In this document: positions 22,258 through 33,553 of the stretch, in pieces
How positions within the stretch are numbered: position 1 is the first letter of the stretch
Layout of the letters: each line of letters opens with the position of its first letter
The notes under the pieces: generated by a model
Told to the model about the DNA's origin: nothing
The model's database searches: none
The model's input: the letters and a program-made list of their open reading frames with translations, nothing else
Translations under genes and position numbers: made by a program
DNA from: Linnemannia elongata
Taxonomy: Eukaryota > Mortierellomycota > Mortierellomycetes > Mortierellales > Mortierellaceae
Length of the DNA stretch: 64,000 nucleotides
NCBI GenBank assembly: GCA_036320915.1
Contig: JAXBDG010000027.1
Location: forward strand, 1-64,000
Reading direction: 5' to 3'

Positions 22258-23665
22258 AATCTGGCCTGGCTTTCTCTTTCCAGTTACCCGGCGGCCACAA
22301 GCTGGTCCTAGTCGTCTTGACTCTTTTTCCTTTTTTTATGTCATTTTATTTTCACATTTGCTACATTACTACAAATACTCCCTATTCATCATTCCCCCAA
22401 TCTACTTGTACTCTACCCTTTACTCCCTCCATCCTCTCCATCTATCCCCATCACTCACACTCGGCATTTTTATTAGTTCAGCATGAATAATTATAATTGT
22501 ACTCTATCATATTCTTCTTTCTCAGCGGACAAAAAACGAAGCCCTATTGACTGGGACCTTCGTATCCTCTCCTTGTCCCGTCGATCTCTTTGATCATCTC
22601 TCATATCTACTTCCCCGATATTTATTTTTTTCCCCTCTGGCTTTTCGCTTTATTCTCCATCTTTTTTCTCTCTCCCTCTCCTCCAACTTTTTTTCTGAGA
22701 AATAGCATTGCCAAAGTATCTTATCCAACAGAATAAAAAACCACTTCCTTTTTGTTCTCATCATCCAATGAACACACACTTACTAAGCAGACAGACATGA
22801 CTGAGCACAAACCCCTCCCCCCCAAAAGAAAATATTCTTATGCATGGTCACAAAAAAAAAAAAAAACTTGACCACACGTCTCTACCCCCAACTGCATGAA
22901 CGCCACCCCGATTGCGTGTGTGTGTGTGTGTGTGAGTGAGAGATATATAGAATTCGGAGGAGGGAAGAAAAAGAAAGAGGGGGGGGGGGGGGGGGGGGGA
23001 GGGGACGAAGGAATTCAAACGTGAACACCAAAGCTGTGTGCCCTTCCGCGAACATTATCTCGCCTGAGGATCTAGACTTTACTTCCTCCTCCCCCCCTCT
23101 CTCTCCCTCTTCCTCACTCGTTCTTATTTTTGCATTCCTTCGCCCCCTCGAATTGTCCATCGCGACCAACTAATGCAATACCTCTCATTCTTGAGCGTTG
23201 ACTGGTTGCTTGTCGCAGTTTATACAAGACGCGCGACTCAACCCTCTGCATTATCGTTTTTAAGCATAATCCAAGGGGGGGCAGAGAGAGCGAGAGAGGG
23301 AAAAAAAAGTGAAGGATAGGGCAAGGGGGGACAAGAAATTCTTTGGTCTTTTAACGACAAGGTACTATGAGAATAGAACAAGGGATCAAAAAAAAAATGG
23401 TTATCTTTTTGCAGGATTCGTTTCCCTCCAAAAAAAGACACACTTGCAGGGATGCTTTTGACATTTAGATCAATGGCATTATTTCTTTTTATTCAGTTCA
23501 AGTTATTCTTGGATCAAAAAGAAAGGATATATTGAAAGAGAAGGAAAGAGAGAGAAAGAAAAAGAGGAAGGGGAGGGGGAGGAAGAGAGAAAAGAGAGGA
23601 AGGGAACACTACATCTGCGAGTGTCATATGAAAAAAGAAGGAAGAAAAAAAGAGACAAGGGAGAC
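22258..23665. repeat. Convergent intergenic region with GT and poly-G tracts
   Basis: Lies between the ends of the gene at 20406 (plus) and eIF4A (minus). It holds a GT microsatellite (22916-22934), a poly-G run of 21 bases (22979-22999), several A/T runs and purine-rich DNA from 23500 to 23640. No coding signal is seen. Confidence 0.6.
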
Positions 23666-25199
23666 CTAGAGGAGATCGGCGACGTTCATGGGCATTTCAA
23701 GGATCTGAGTCGAATAGAACTGCTCAATCTCCCTCATCGCGCGTGTATCATCATTTGTCACAAAGTTGATCGACACACCCTTGCGTCCAAATCGACCTCC
23801 ACGACCAATACGATGGATATAGTTCTCCTTGTCGTTGGGGAGGTCATAGTTAATGACCAACGAGACATGTTGGACATCAATTCCGCGAGCCAAGAGGTCG
23901 GTCGCAATCAGGACGCGAGAGGAGCCAGATCGGAACTCTTGCATGATAGTCTCACGCTTGCTCTGTTCCATCTCTCCGTGCATCGAGGAGATGGTGAAAT
24001 CTCTCTCCTGAAGCTTCTCCGTCAGCCAATCGACCTTGCGGCGGTTGTTGCAAAAGATGACCGCCTGGGTGACAGTCAACGTCTCGTACAGGTCGCACAG
24101 CGTATCCAGCTTCCAATCCTCCCGCTGAACGTTCACATAGAACTGCTTGATGCCCTCCAGAGTGACTTCGTCCTTCTTTACCAGAATCCGGACCGGATCC
24201 TTCATAAACTGGCTCGTGACCTGCATCACATCGTCGGGCATGGTTGCGGAGAGAAGAGCAACCTGGGTTTTGGGGCGGAGGTACTGAAAGACCTCTCGGA
24301 TCTCGTTCTGGAATCCCTTGGAGAGCATCTCATCCGCCTCATCGAGCACAAAGATGCGCAAGGAATCCGTCTTCAGTGCGCCGGCCTTGAGGAGGTGAAG
24401 GACACGTCCGGGAGTTCCAACAACAACGTGGACTCCCTTTGAGACACGATTCATATCCTCGCGAGCGTTGGTTCCACCAATGCAGACATGACAATCGACC
24501 TTCATATAGTCGCCCAGGGCCAAGACGACCTTCTGGGTCTGTTGGGCCAGTTCGCGAGTGGGGGCGAGGATGAGGGCCTGGCACTGAGGGTTGGAGATGT
24601 CGATCATCTGGAGGACAGAAATTGAGAATGTGGCGGTCTTGCCGGTTCCCGATTGTGCTTGAGCAATCATGTCATGTCCCTTCAACACAGGGAGGATTGC
24701 TCGCTGTTGGATCGACGATGGGCGTTCAAATCTATTTTTTGGGAGGTTGTGTATGTGTTAGTGGATAAAACGTAGAGCAAGGAATGTGGCACGTGCATTG
24801 ATATCGTAGTCAACAATAGACATCGAACACGCAAAAACGAAATGAGGGGGGAACGAGGGAGTATGGACAAAGAAAGAGAGAAGGAACATATGCGTGAAAA
24901 ATAGAGAGGAGAAGCGTACCCGTAGGCGTAGATTCCGCGAAGGAGTTCAGGCGACAGGTTCATGCTGTCAAAGTTGTCGATGACCTCGTCCCAATTGGAC
25001 TATTAGGACACAGGATGGAAGCCAAAGGAGAATTGTTAGAAACGAAGAATTAATTTTGTTGAGCCCCTTTGCACGTGGACCCTTAGACTATTGAGGGTGA
25101 TGCACAGACAGACAAAGGAGTAGCAAGGCATACCTCGATCTCGATAGGAGCGGGTAATTCATGTTCGGCAGTAGCCTTAGTGGGGTAGGTTGTGTTCAT
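23666..25199 (-). CDS. TIF1: Eukaryotic initiation factor 4A, DEAD-box RNA helicase
   Basis: Three exons in minus order (25199-25134, 24999-24920, 24731-23666) encode 403 residues, the normal eIF4A length. The N-terminus [20 protein letters not shown] leads into the Q motif ([13 protein letters not shown]). All helicase motifs follow: Walker [53 protein letters not shown] and HRIGRGGR. eIF4A unwinds mRNA 5' leaders within eIF4F and is essential, cytosolic and abundant. A TATA box lies about 45 bp upstream of the ATG. The intron after IYAYG is shared in position and phase with the paralogous gene immediately upstream, marking a tandem duplication. TIF1 is the yeast name for this gene. Confidence 0.95.
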
Positions 25200-25240
25200 A
25201 ATAGTCGGTGAAGAAACAATACAACTCAGGGACAATGGTT

Positions 25241-25251
25241 CCTTTTATACC
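25241..25251 (-). promoter_or_regulatory. TATA box of the eIF4A gene
   Basis: On the minus strand the sequence reads GGTATAAAAGG, a canonical TATA box 42-52 bp upstream of the eIF4A ATG. Confidence 0.65.
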
Positions 25252-25813
25252 TCTTCCCCTTGCCTTTACTGCGGCCAGACTGGAATGAAAGGGCACGACT
25301 GCGGCGCAATTTACTTTTTTTTTTTTTTATTGTTGATCAACACGACCAATCCTATTGGTGTTTTACTTTTTCTTCTTTGTCTGTCTTAGTACTTCGCCCT
25401 TTCTGTCCGTCTGTGCCCTGAACGATCATCATCATCATCATCGCCCCTTTCTCCTTTTCACTCTCTTATCCAAATCCACACAACAGCACTCCTGTTACGT
25501 CTCCCTTGTTTTTGCTGAACAATCTTTTTAGAAGGGCGACAGTGATGGCCGACTTGCTTGCTGCGTCGCATTTATGTTGTTGTAGTTGTCGTCACTGAGG
25601 TCGTGTTATCAAGTCGCACCACCATTATCCTCTGCTTAAACATTTGTCCCGAAGAAAGAAAGAAAATGTAACCCTTCCAGAACCAGCCGGACGTACTCTT
25701 GTGGTCCAGACCCCTTCTATGCTGTGAAATCAAACACGACTGCGCTTCTTTTTAATTACTCCTGAAAGATATCTAAAACCCTCCATGCCTGCGTGGTAGT
25801 CTATGCACACAAA

Positions 25814-28800
25814 CTAGTTCACAATGAACTCTGCAATGCTAACCTATAACAACCCACATAGAAAAAGAAGTACATCGTCAAAAACGTTAACAAACAATAT
25901 CCTCATGTCCATGGTGCGCGCATTTACAGTAAAGCAACAAAGCAAAAAAAGTACTCACAGGCATGTCCTCTATGGATGTCCTGTAGTGCGATTGGATTGC
26001 CCTTAGGGCTTGCCCTTCACCTCGCTGCCCATCAATTAACACCACCTTCACACCCACTTTTCCATTCGATCTGTCAATCCACTTCACTCTATTTTACCAT
26101 GACGTTAATAAACAAGTGAAAAAGAGTTCTTATGAGTACCAACAATAGCGTAAAAAGAAGAGAAAAAAAGAACTCACTACTTCCCCTCATGCAAAGAACA
26201 TTTACCTGGGCACGTAGTTGCCTATGCTGGGCATTTCATAACTGACAACCAAGGGCACAGCCAAGATATCAGGTTCCAATGCCCTTGCCACTTCATCCGT
26301 CAACACAAAGATAGCTTGTGGTGGTGATGACCTGAATCTTCCCAGAGCCGCTTTCCGTGACGCAAAGTCCATATCCGAGTACTAGAAAAACAAGTAGGCC
26401 ATTTGTTAGTGTCGCTTCCTTTTTCTTTCTCAAACTACATAAACACATATATGCAACACAATAATATATAAAGGAACGTACCAGTCCAATAGCGGTGCCT
26501 TTGCGCTCGCGGATCTTGCGGACAACCTGACTGACAGAATCATCCCGATTACAGAAAACAACAGCTCGATTCGCTCCGCTGTCCTCCAGCAGCTCACACA
26601 ACAGTTCCAGTCGCCACTCTTCATCCTCAACAGTCAAGTACTTGAAGAACTGTAATGTCCCCTTCAGAGCCAACTCGTGTCCCTTGACAAGAGCCTTTGT
26701 CGGTTGGGTCATATACTGGGCCACATAATCGAGAACATGTGCTGGTACTTCTGTCGAGAAGAATAACAGTTGAGGTTGGTTTGTTCCTGGTGGCGTCTTG
26801 GTGGTGCCCATAGAGTTGAGTAGCGACTGTGGTGGTGGCGTTGAAGAGGCAGCATTCGAGTTGGATCGTGGTCGTGTCTCGAGATCCCCATAACTTCCAG
26901 AGAACCGATTCATACTTCCATTGCTTGTACTTCCATTGTTCGTTCCCATGATCCGTCCGTTTAGTGCAGCGACTGCCATAGACACAGGCGACGTAGGTCC
27001 AGAGTTGGGTGGGGAAATCATAGGAGCAGATGTCGATCCTGCTGCTGCTGCTGCCCCAGAAGAAGAACCAGCTCCAGCACCAACACTGTTGTTTGCTGTT
27101 GGGTCCCGCACCATCGACAACAAGCTGATCGTCGCCTCCTTGAGTGGTGAAGCCAACAAAATATCTGCGTTTTCCAGAACCATCACCTTCAATGCCGCAA
27201 TACTAATCTGCTTGGTCCTGATGAGCCCCAGAACCTTGCCCGGTGTTCCAATCACAACATGGGCGGCAATCACCGGCAAAGGATCGGCAGACGATCCATT
27301 TCGGGATCCGTATCCACCGGGCAGATGTCCATTCTTGCCTCCTCCATTACTACCACCACCATAGGCCGCCACATTGACCTGAGTTGTAGAGATAGTTCCA
27401 AGAGACAAGGTCGCATTGCTTCCCTCTGCCAGGATCAGACACGAGATTGTCGGCATGAATCGTGCTAGTGCCAGTAGCACACGTTGCACATGGAGACACA
27501 AGTCGTGGTTGGAGCAAAGGATGAGTAGTTGAGGGTGGATCGATGTTGCTGGCAAGGTCAGGACGTTGAGGAGAGGGATCGCATAAGTCAATGTTTTGGC
27601 CACCTCTGGCTTCGCCTGAGTCAGCACGTCGTGTCTCGTCATAATCATTGGAATCCCACGCTGCTGCAGAATCGAAGGCATTTTCAGCCTAGCATTCACA
27701 AATATACACTTGCATGGGTTAAGATTCGGTGCATTACACGCAAATTGTACAGAGTGACCAAAAAAAAAATGAGATGTGTGACAAGAATGCAGGAGTACGT
27801 TACCCGTAGGCATAGATTCCGCGAAGAAGTTCTGGAATGAGTCCTAGTTTACTGAAACAGTCGGTGGACTCGACTTTTTCGACCTGAGCAGCAGCCATAG
27901 GAACCACAGACGACCTGACGGTGATGGTCGACTTGACAGTGTCCCTACCCACAGCAGGGTGAATAACCACCCCTTGTGTCGCCGTACGAAGCGCTTGCTA
28001 TTTTTTGTCATTGGGCTTGGTGCATTAGTTCTTGTTTCATATCCTCAGCTAGAAAACGAAAAGAATGCAGATGGACATAGTAAAAAAGAATCATGCACAC
28101 ATACAGTGTATCGATCTGCGACGCTGGAATGGGTAAGGGTCTGTGAGTCGGAATTGGACCTGGAATCAGGTTGAAGTGACCTGCGGTGAGATGCCTGGTG
28201 GTTTTAGTTAGCAACAAAACGAAAAAAAAAGGGTCAGTTCAATGCCATGGGGTCACTCTTTCTAAGGAGTGTAATTTTGACGTTCATTTGACAACAATGA
28301 CATGTACAAGGGATCATGCATACACACGCTTGGACAAGAGGGAAGATCCCTCTCTACTTACATTCTGCACACCTCCTCGTGTAGAATATCCCTCAGAATT
28401 AAAGTTACTGCCTGCAGAGTTGGGTCGGGATCCATCGGTGACATTGGGAACAGTCGAAGACCTCCAGAAGGATGGCTGACCCTTCATCGTGCTGTTATTG
28501 CTGTAGTTGTTCATATTCATTGCACTGAGGATCGAACTCTGACTGGACGAGGTCGAGAGGACGTGGACAGAGGGGCTCTGTGGGGTCGAGGGCTTGGTGA
28601 TGGCCAGCGAGAACTTTGTCGGCAACTGTGTAGTCTGTACAGTGATCGTGTGAGGGACCCTCTCGGCTTCCGGGGGCTGGGGAGTTGTTGCGGTCGAAGA
28701 GGAGGCAGTCGAGAGGAAACTAAGGGCCTGTTGTCCTCGCTGGCTCTGGTCTGCTGTAGGAAGAACATCCAATTCCTGTTTGTCTCCGTTTCTTCTTCTC

Positions 28801-29294
28801 CCTCCTCCAGAATACGATCCGTCAGAGGAGACAGAGTCCTCGTCAATGACCTGATCCTGCAGACCTAATGCCACCCACTTTGCCGACGACGGGTGCTGTT
28901 GTTGTTGCTGCTGCTCGGGGTCACTGTTTCCCTCTCCATTGGCGATAGAAGAAGGGACAGGAGTCCGTTTCTGGCTAAGGATCCTCGCCAAAGCCTTTGT
29001 TTCATCCTTGACCGTCGACGGTTTCCTCTGCAGAAGCGAACGGATGCTATCCTGTCTCTGAGCACCCGTCGCACCCCCTGTCGTACCATCCGCGCTATCC
29101 TTGTCCTTCGCCTTGGACCAAGGGTCTACATCAAGGTAATCGAGTTCCTCTTCGAGGTCGTTCTCTTCTTGCTCAGCGAGGACGGTGATCCCGTCAGAGA
29201 GAACTTTGACCTCTGCGGTGAGTTGTCGGAGTAGGGACTGGACCTGTGTGAGCGAAATAGACAGCTCCGCTAGAGTTGGTGCTGCCTGTGTCAT
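25814..29294 (-). CDS. Catalytically dead eIF4A-like protein with N-terminal extension
   Basis: Seven exons in minus order: 29294-28362, 28194-28105, 27997-27804, 27688-26482, 26381-26206, 26088-25959, 25843-25814. All joins are in phase, giving 919 residues. Residues 1-50 are heptad-like (SLTQVQSLLRQLTAEVKVL), followed by an acidic DPWSK segment and a Ser/Gln-rich region to about 373. The last 545 residues align end to end with eIF4A ([12 protein letters not shown] through PSILQQRG to EDMP), but every catalytic motif is lost. Walker A is TQAKPEVAKT, DEAD is LENAD, SAT is [11 protein letters not shown] is DEVARALE, and HRIGRGGR has no equivalent. A Gly/Ser/Ala-rich insert of about 110 residues splits the N-terminal RecA lobe. 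It cannot hydrolyse ATP as a helicase and may be a decoy or scaffold. Alternative: the eIF4A-like part is separate, starting at ATG 27898 (545 residues). Confidence 0.72.
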
Positions 29295-30874
29295 TTGCTT
29301 GTTTTTGTTGTTGCGTTGAATGTAGTTGTCAATTGAAGGAATGAAAGTGAATGCGAGGGATTAGAGGGTAGGGTAAGAGGGAATGAGTGAGTGAAGAGGA
29401 AAGAAGAAGGATAAGAAGAAGGAGGTGGCGAGTAGTTAGAGAGAGAAGAGAGAGAGCGAGGTGGAAACAGACAAAAATAAGTATACGACAGTGCGGACCG
29501 ATGGTCGAAAATCAAAATCAGAATAGGGGGATCCATCCTGACCCTTGTGATCCACACACACACAGGCACACGCACACCTAATACTAAAAACCCAAGGACC
29601 TGTGTCCACATATTTATCCCGATCCATCTCACTCTCGTTACCCAGTTACCTCTCTCACTTTTTTAATCCCTGCAGTCCCCTATTATTTTCTCTATTGCTT
29701 TGCTCAGTGCAACTGTCCTTCACCAGGGGTCCATTCGGGCTGCAAAGTGGGGGAAGGTGCTTTTGAACATTCCTTCTATGTCGACCGTTTTTATTTATAA
29801 TCGTATCAGTGATACAGGTAAGGTTATCATTGATGAATTGATGGTGCCTGAGTGGACATCGACCTTCTTCCTTTTGCCGTCAATTTTCTTAAGGGTGAGC
29901 CAGACTCTTTCCTTGTTCACTTTCCCACCGCTTACTCTACTTCACCTTTGGATCTTTTCTCTAAGGTGTATCAGCCCTTCGTACTCGCTGTAGCTTTTCT
30001 TCCAGTAAAAGTATGAGTGGAAAGTTGGGGGAGAGGGCTGTGTGGTAGCCTCGTCTGTTTTTCATTTTTGACGACCAGTACATGTACTCAGAAATGGAGG
30101 AGTATCACATACGCTCCCATTTGTCATAGTTTGTCATCCACTCCATGTTGTTGATGTAGTTGTTATTGTTGATATTGTTGTCATAGATCATCACTGCCAC
30201 AACCACCCCCGTATGGTCTGATTTGAACTAAAACGAACGGTAGAGTTGATATGGGTCCATTTCCCTTCTCTTAACTGTTAATCGAGTGTGGTGTTGTCTT
30301 TTGCATGCAAGAGGATATAGACACACGAAATAAAAAATAATAGAGAAGAATGCTGTAATGTGCGTTGTATTTTAATCTTTTTTTTTTTTGTAGTTCATGG
30401 TATCATTTGATTGCTTTGGGAAGGGGGAATTAACAACGAAGTAATAGAGGGGGAGGGTGAATGCTGGAAAAGTAGGATAATAAAAAAAAATGGAAAAGGA
30501 AGAAAAGAAGGGTGGTCTCCAAGGTCATCAATCGTCAAAAAAATAAAGAAAACGTCAAGAGGGAATAGGGATGTTCTATGAGTGAAGGAAGGGTGAGGGC
30601 ATGGGTGTGTGGTTCCAGGATACAGGTGGAAGAGATCGGTGGGTGAAATGGGGGAATCGAACAATGGATGGATCATGAGGTGGGAAAGGAGGTGTGGAGG
30701 GAAAAGAAACAAAGGGGGACGAAACAATGCTGTGCGATATGTTTCTGCAACCAGAAGAAGAGCACGTCTCCCTTCCCTAACAGACGGATCATAATGCACT
30801 AGCATAAAAGGAAATGTCAAGCAGCCTAAGACCATGGATCGTGAGGGTTCAACCCTTGTCCTTATTCATCTCCA
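29295..30874. other. Intergenic region
   Basis: The first 200 bases are purine-rich on plus, which fits the promoter of the minus-strand gene ending upstream of it at 29294. The rest has no coding-like frame. Short TTG-type repeats lie near 30146-30180, and A/T runs near 30380 and 30482. Confidence 0.55.
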
Positions 30875-33553
30875 TCACGACTCGCCCTTCGCGTGCATCG
30901 ACTGGTCTCTTAGGTGATCCTCCTCCTCAGCTCCATAGTCTCGCATCTCCTGGAAGGCTCCCAACGGTCCAGTGGCCATCTGAGGGAAAGTGGTCGATGT
31001 AGAGTGAGAAAGCATCGACTGGCGCTGCTGTTGATGTTGTTGCTGCTGCTGGGATGAAGACTGGAACGATCCATGGGATTGCTTGGCGGTTACATTCACC
31101 ATGCCGTTAGGTCCTCCTGCAGGGCTGTAGGAGTAAGGGTTCCCATATGGGTAGCCCATCATAAGACGACTATGACCCGAGGCTCGACTCGAGAGGGTGC
31201 CTGTATGCTGGGATGAGGATGAGCCTTGATCTCCTCCTTGATGGGAGTGATTGGGAGGATAATGAGCCAGACCACCCATCCCTTGCTGCTGCTGTTGCTG
31301 CTGCTGCTGCAAGTAGAGGCGGCTGTACGTAGCAGTGTGGGAACTGTGTCGGATGGCGGCATTCGATCCAGACCCAGAAGCACGAACTTCTTGTGGGATT
31401 CCAACCAGTCCGCTGGGCGTACAGTCATCTTCTCTCTCCCCCTCAATGGCCGCGGCAACATGACTTTCCCTCGACTGCAAAGATTCGACTCCGTTGTTGC
31501 TGCTCCTCCTACTTGTGCATCCACCACCACCATAGTCGCTGCCCTCTTCAAGCATCTCCACATCTTGCTCCGTATCAAGGCTGATATGTGTGTCTCGACT
31601 CCAACCTCCATAACGCCTTGGTCTGTCAATAAAGGCACTCTGAAGCCCCTCAATGCGATCACCAGGTGGTCCTATGCCTGAAAAATCAGGATGAGTGAAA
31701 CCTCCTCCGCCTCTGGAAATTGACTGCACGCCATACATATCATGAACCGATCCAGAGATAGAGCGAAGGTGGCCATAGCCACGGCGCGGGCGATCGTCGT
31801 AATAGCGACTAAGAGCGCCCTCTGTCTGCATCCTCTGATGATGAAGCTGCATCATGTGTTCCGAGTGCAGCCTGGCACCTTGCTGCAGCTGCGATGGCGC
31901 AAGAACATGCTGCTGTTGATCACGGTCGATGGCAGTCGTTAAGGACGAGGAGGATACCTGGGATAATCGATAGTCTTGAGGTGGACTAAGATAGAGGGAC
32001 TCATCATGACTAACTTGAGCGGGCTCGACCATCGAGTACTGGTCCAGTTGTGAGGATCGATCAGAAAAGTGGTCTGAGCTGGCAGTGAGGTGTTGCTGCT
32101 CATCGCGGTCATCCAATCCAGAAGAGGGCGCAAAGAGCTCGAACCCTGCCCCTGAAAGTCCAGTTCCCGAAAGAGATCTCTGGAGACTGTGGCGCCGACT
32201 AGAGCAGAGCGGACAATGCTTCACAAAACGGGCAATCAGCTCCTTGGGGACCCACGAGTAATGTTGTCGCACCTGTTCAGTAGTACATAAATGTATCGCC
32301 AGTAGTTAGTTCACAAACGTAGTTGCCCAAAGTCATGTTGCACAAACAGGCAGCGCGATGAGGCTACGTACTTCTGCAGACGTTTTGTCACGTCCTCCAT
32401 GAGAACTCTTGCGATGACAGTAAACGAGAACGTCGTATAGACATTCCTTGGTCGCAACAGGCTTCCCGCTGTGACACACAATATGGTGTGTCTCTGTTGT
32501 CGACAGGGAGAACATCTTTTTCGCCCAGAATCGAAACTGCGCCGTCGAGACTTGGGTGTTCTTGGGTTGAAGCAAAACCATGAGGATCTTTTGGTACATT
32601 GCATTCGAGAGCAAGGCCTTTTCTCTCTTCTTGGGCGAGAGTGAGAGCAGGTAGTCGTCGGCCAGCATTAGGAACTCATCCTCGGTAATAAAGTTGTTCG
32701 AGTGCATTTCATGGGAGCTGTTAGGGCGAGGAGGTCGTTGAAACGTGCTGCTGGTGCTGCTACCCTGTACCAAAGGATCGATCGGGTCCTGTGTTTGTGA
32801 AGAAAAGGGTTCTTGGTCGAGAAAGTCCTCCAGATCGTCATCATCATCACCATCAAAGGGTTCGTGTTGATCTCGGGCGAGTAAGTGAGTACGATGAGGT
32901 TGCTGTTGTCGGGTACGTGAGAGTTCATCAAAGGGTAGCCCTCCTGGCTGGTACTGTTGGTCATGATGTTGGTCTTCATAGGATGCATGATAGTCCTGGT
33001 GGGGAAATTGTGATAATTGTGGTAGTGGTTGTGTTTGTGGTTGCGGCTGTGGGTGTGAGTGAAGTTGACCACGCAGAGTTGAGGACCCTTGAGTATGCTG
33101 TAAGTGCCCCTGCCGACCTTGATAACGTAATGAATCTGACAGGGAGCTGACTTCATGCACAGAATCCTGCAGCGGTTGGTCTTGGTGTAGTAGTCGTTGT
33201 TGCTGTTGTTGATGATGGTGTTGTCGTTGTTGCTGCTGTTGTAGCTTGTGGTGCTGGTGTCGTAGGTGTTGCTGCATATCGTTGTCATTGTAATGTTCGT
33301 TGGCATAAGAGGAAAGGTCGGGATGGTAATAAGGGTTGACAAAGGAAGAGGAGGAGGTGGAAGTGTCCTCGTTGAGAGAATAATCATCGTTGACAAGGCT
33401 GACTGAGGAGGAAGAGTAGTGCTGGGCGTTGCTGCTGCTGATTCGGGAGGTGGAGGTAGACTTTTGGGGTAGTCCTGTTGATAAAGTGTTGTCGGTATCC
33501 TGCTGTGACCCTAAGCGGTTGGACTTTGCGGCAGTCGAGCTGACTGTATTCAT
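30875..33553 (-). CDS. Poly-Q protein with H2C2 (integrase-type) zinc finger
   Basis: Two exons in minus order (33553-32372, 32272-30875), joined in phase, give 859 residues. The N-terminal 290 residues are Gln/His/Ser-rich with several Q runs. A conserved helical segment starts at about 290 (EDEFLMLADDYLLSLSPKKR) and runs into a finger of form H-x4-H-x28-C-x2-C at about 380-417 (HRKSSH to CPLC), split by the intron. This HHCC layout, with YSWVPKELIARFVKHCPLC, matches the H2C2 fold shared by retroelement integrases and by the histone-UAS binding finger of yeast Spt10. No integrase core follows; the remaining 440 residues are low-complexity with further Q runs. A transcriptional regulator, perhaps with a domesticated integrase finger, is the best guess. 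The ATG at 33553 is preferred over the open frame extending to 33739. Confidence 0.72.

Noticed and set aside
23621..24442. A 273-codon plus-strand frame
   Set aside because: It is the exact antisense shadow of eIF4A.
30843..30858. GGGTTCAACCC, resembling a tRNA B box
   Set aside because: No A box, acceptor stem or cloverleaf can be built around it; it is a chance short palindrome.
32668..33396. A 242-codon minus-strand frame rich in Thr/Asn/Ile
   Set aside because: It is a shifted frame of the Gln-repeat exon of the H2C2 gene; CAA/CAC repeats stay open in other frames.
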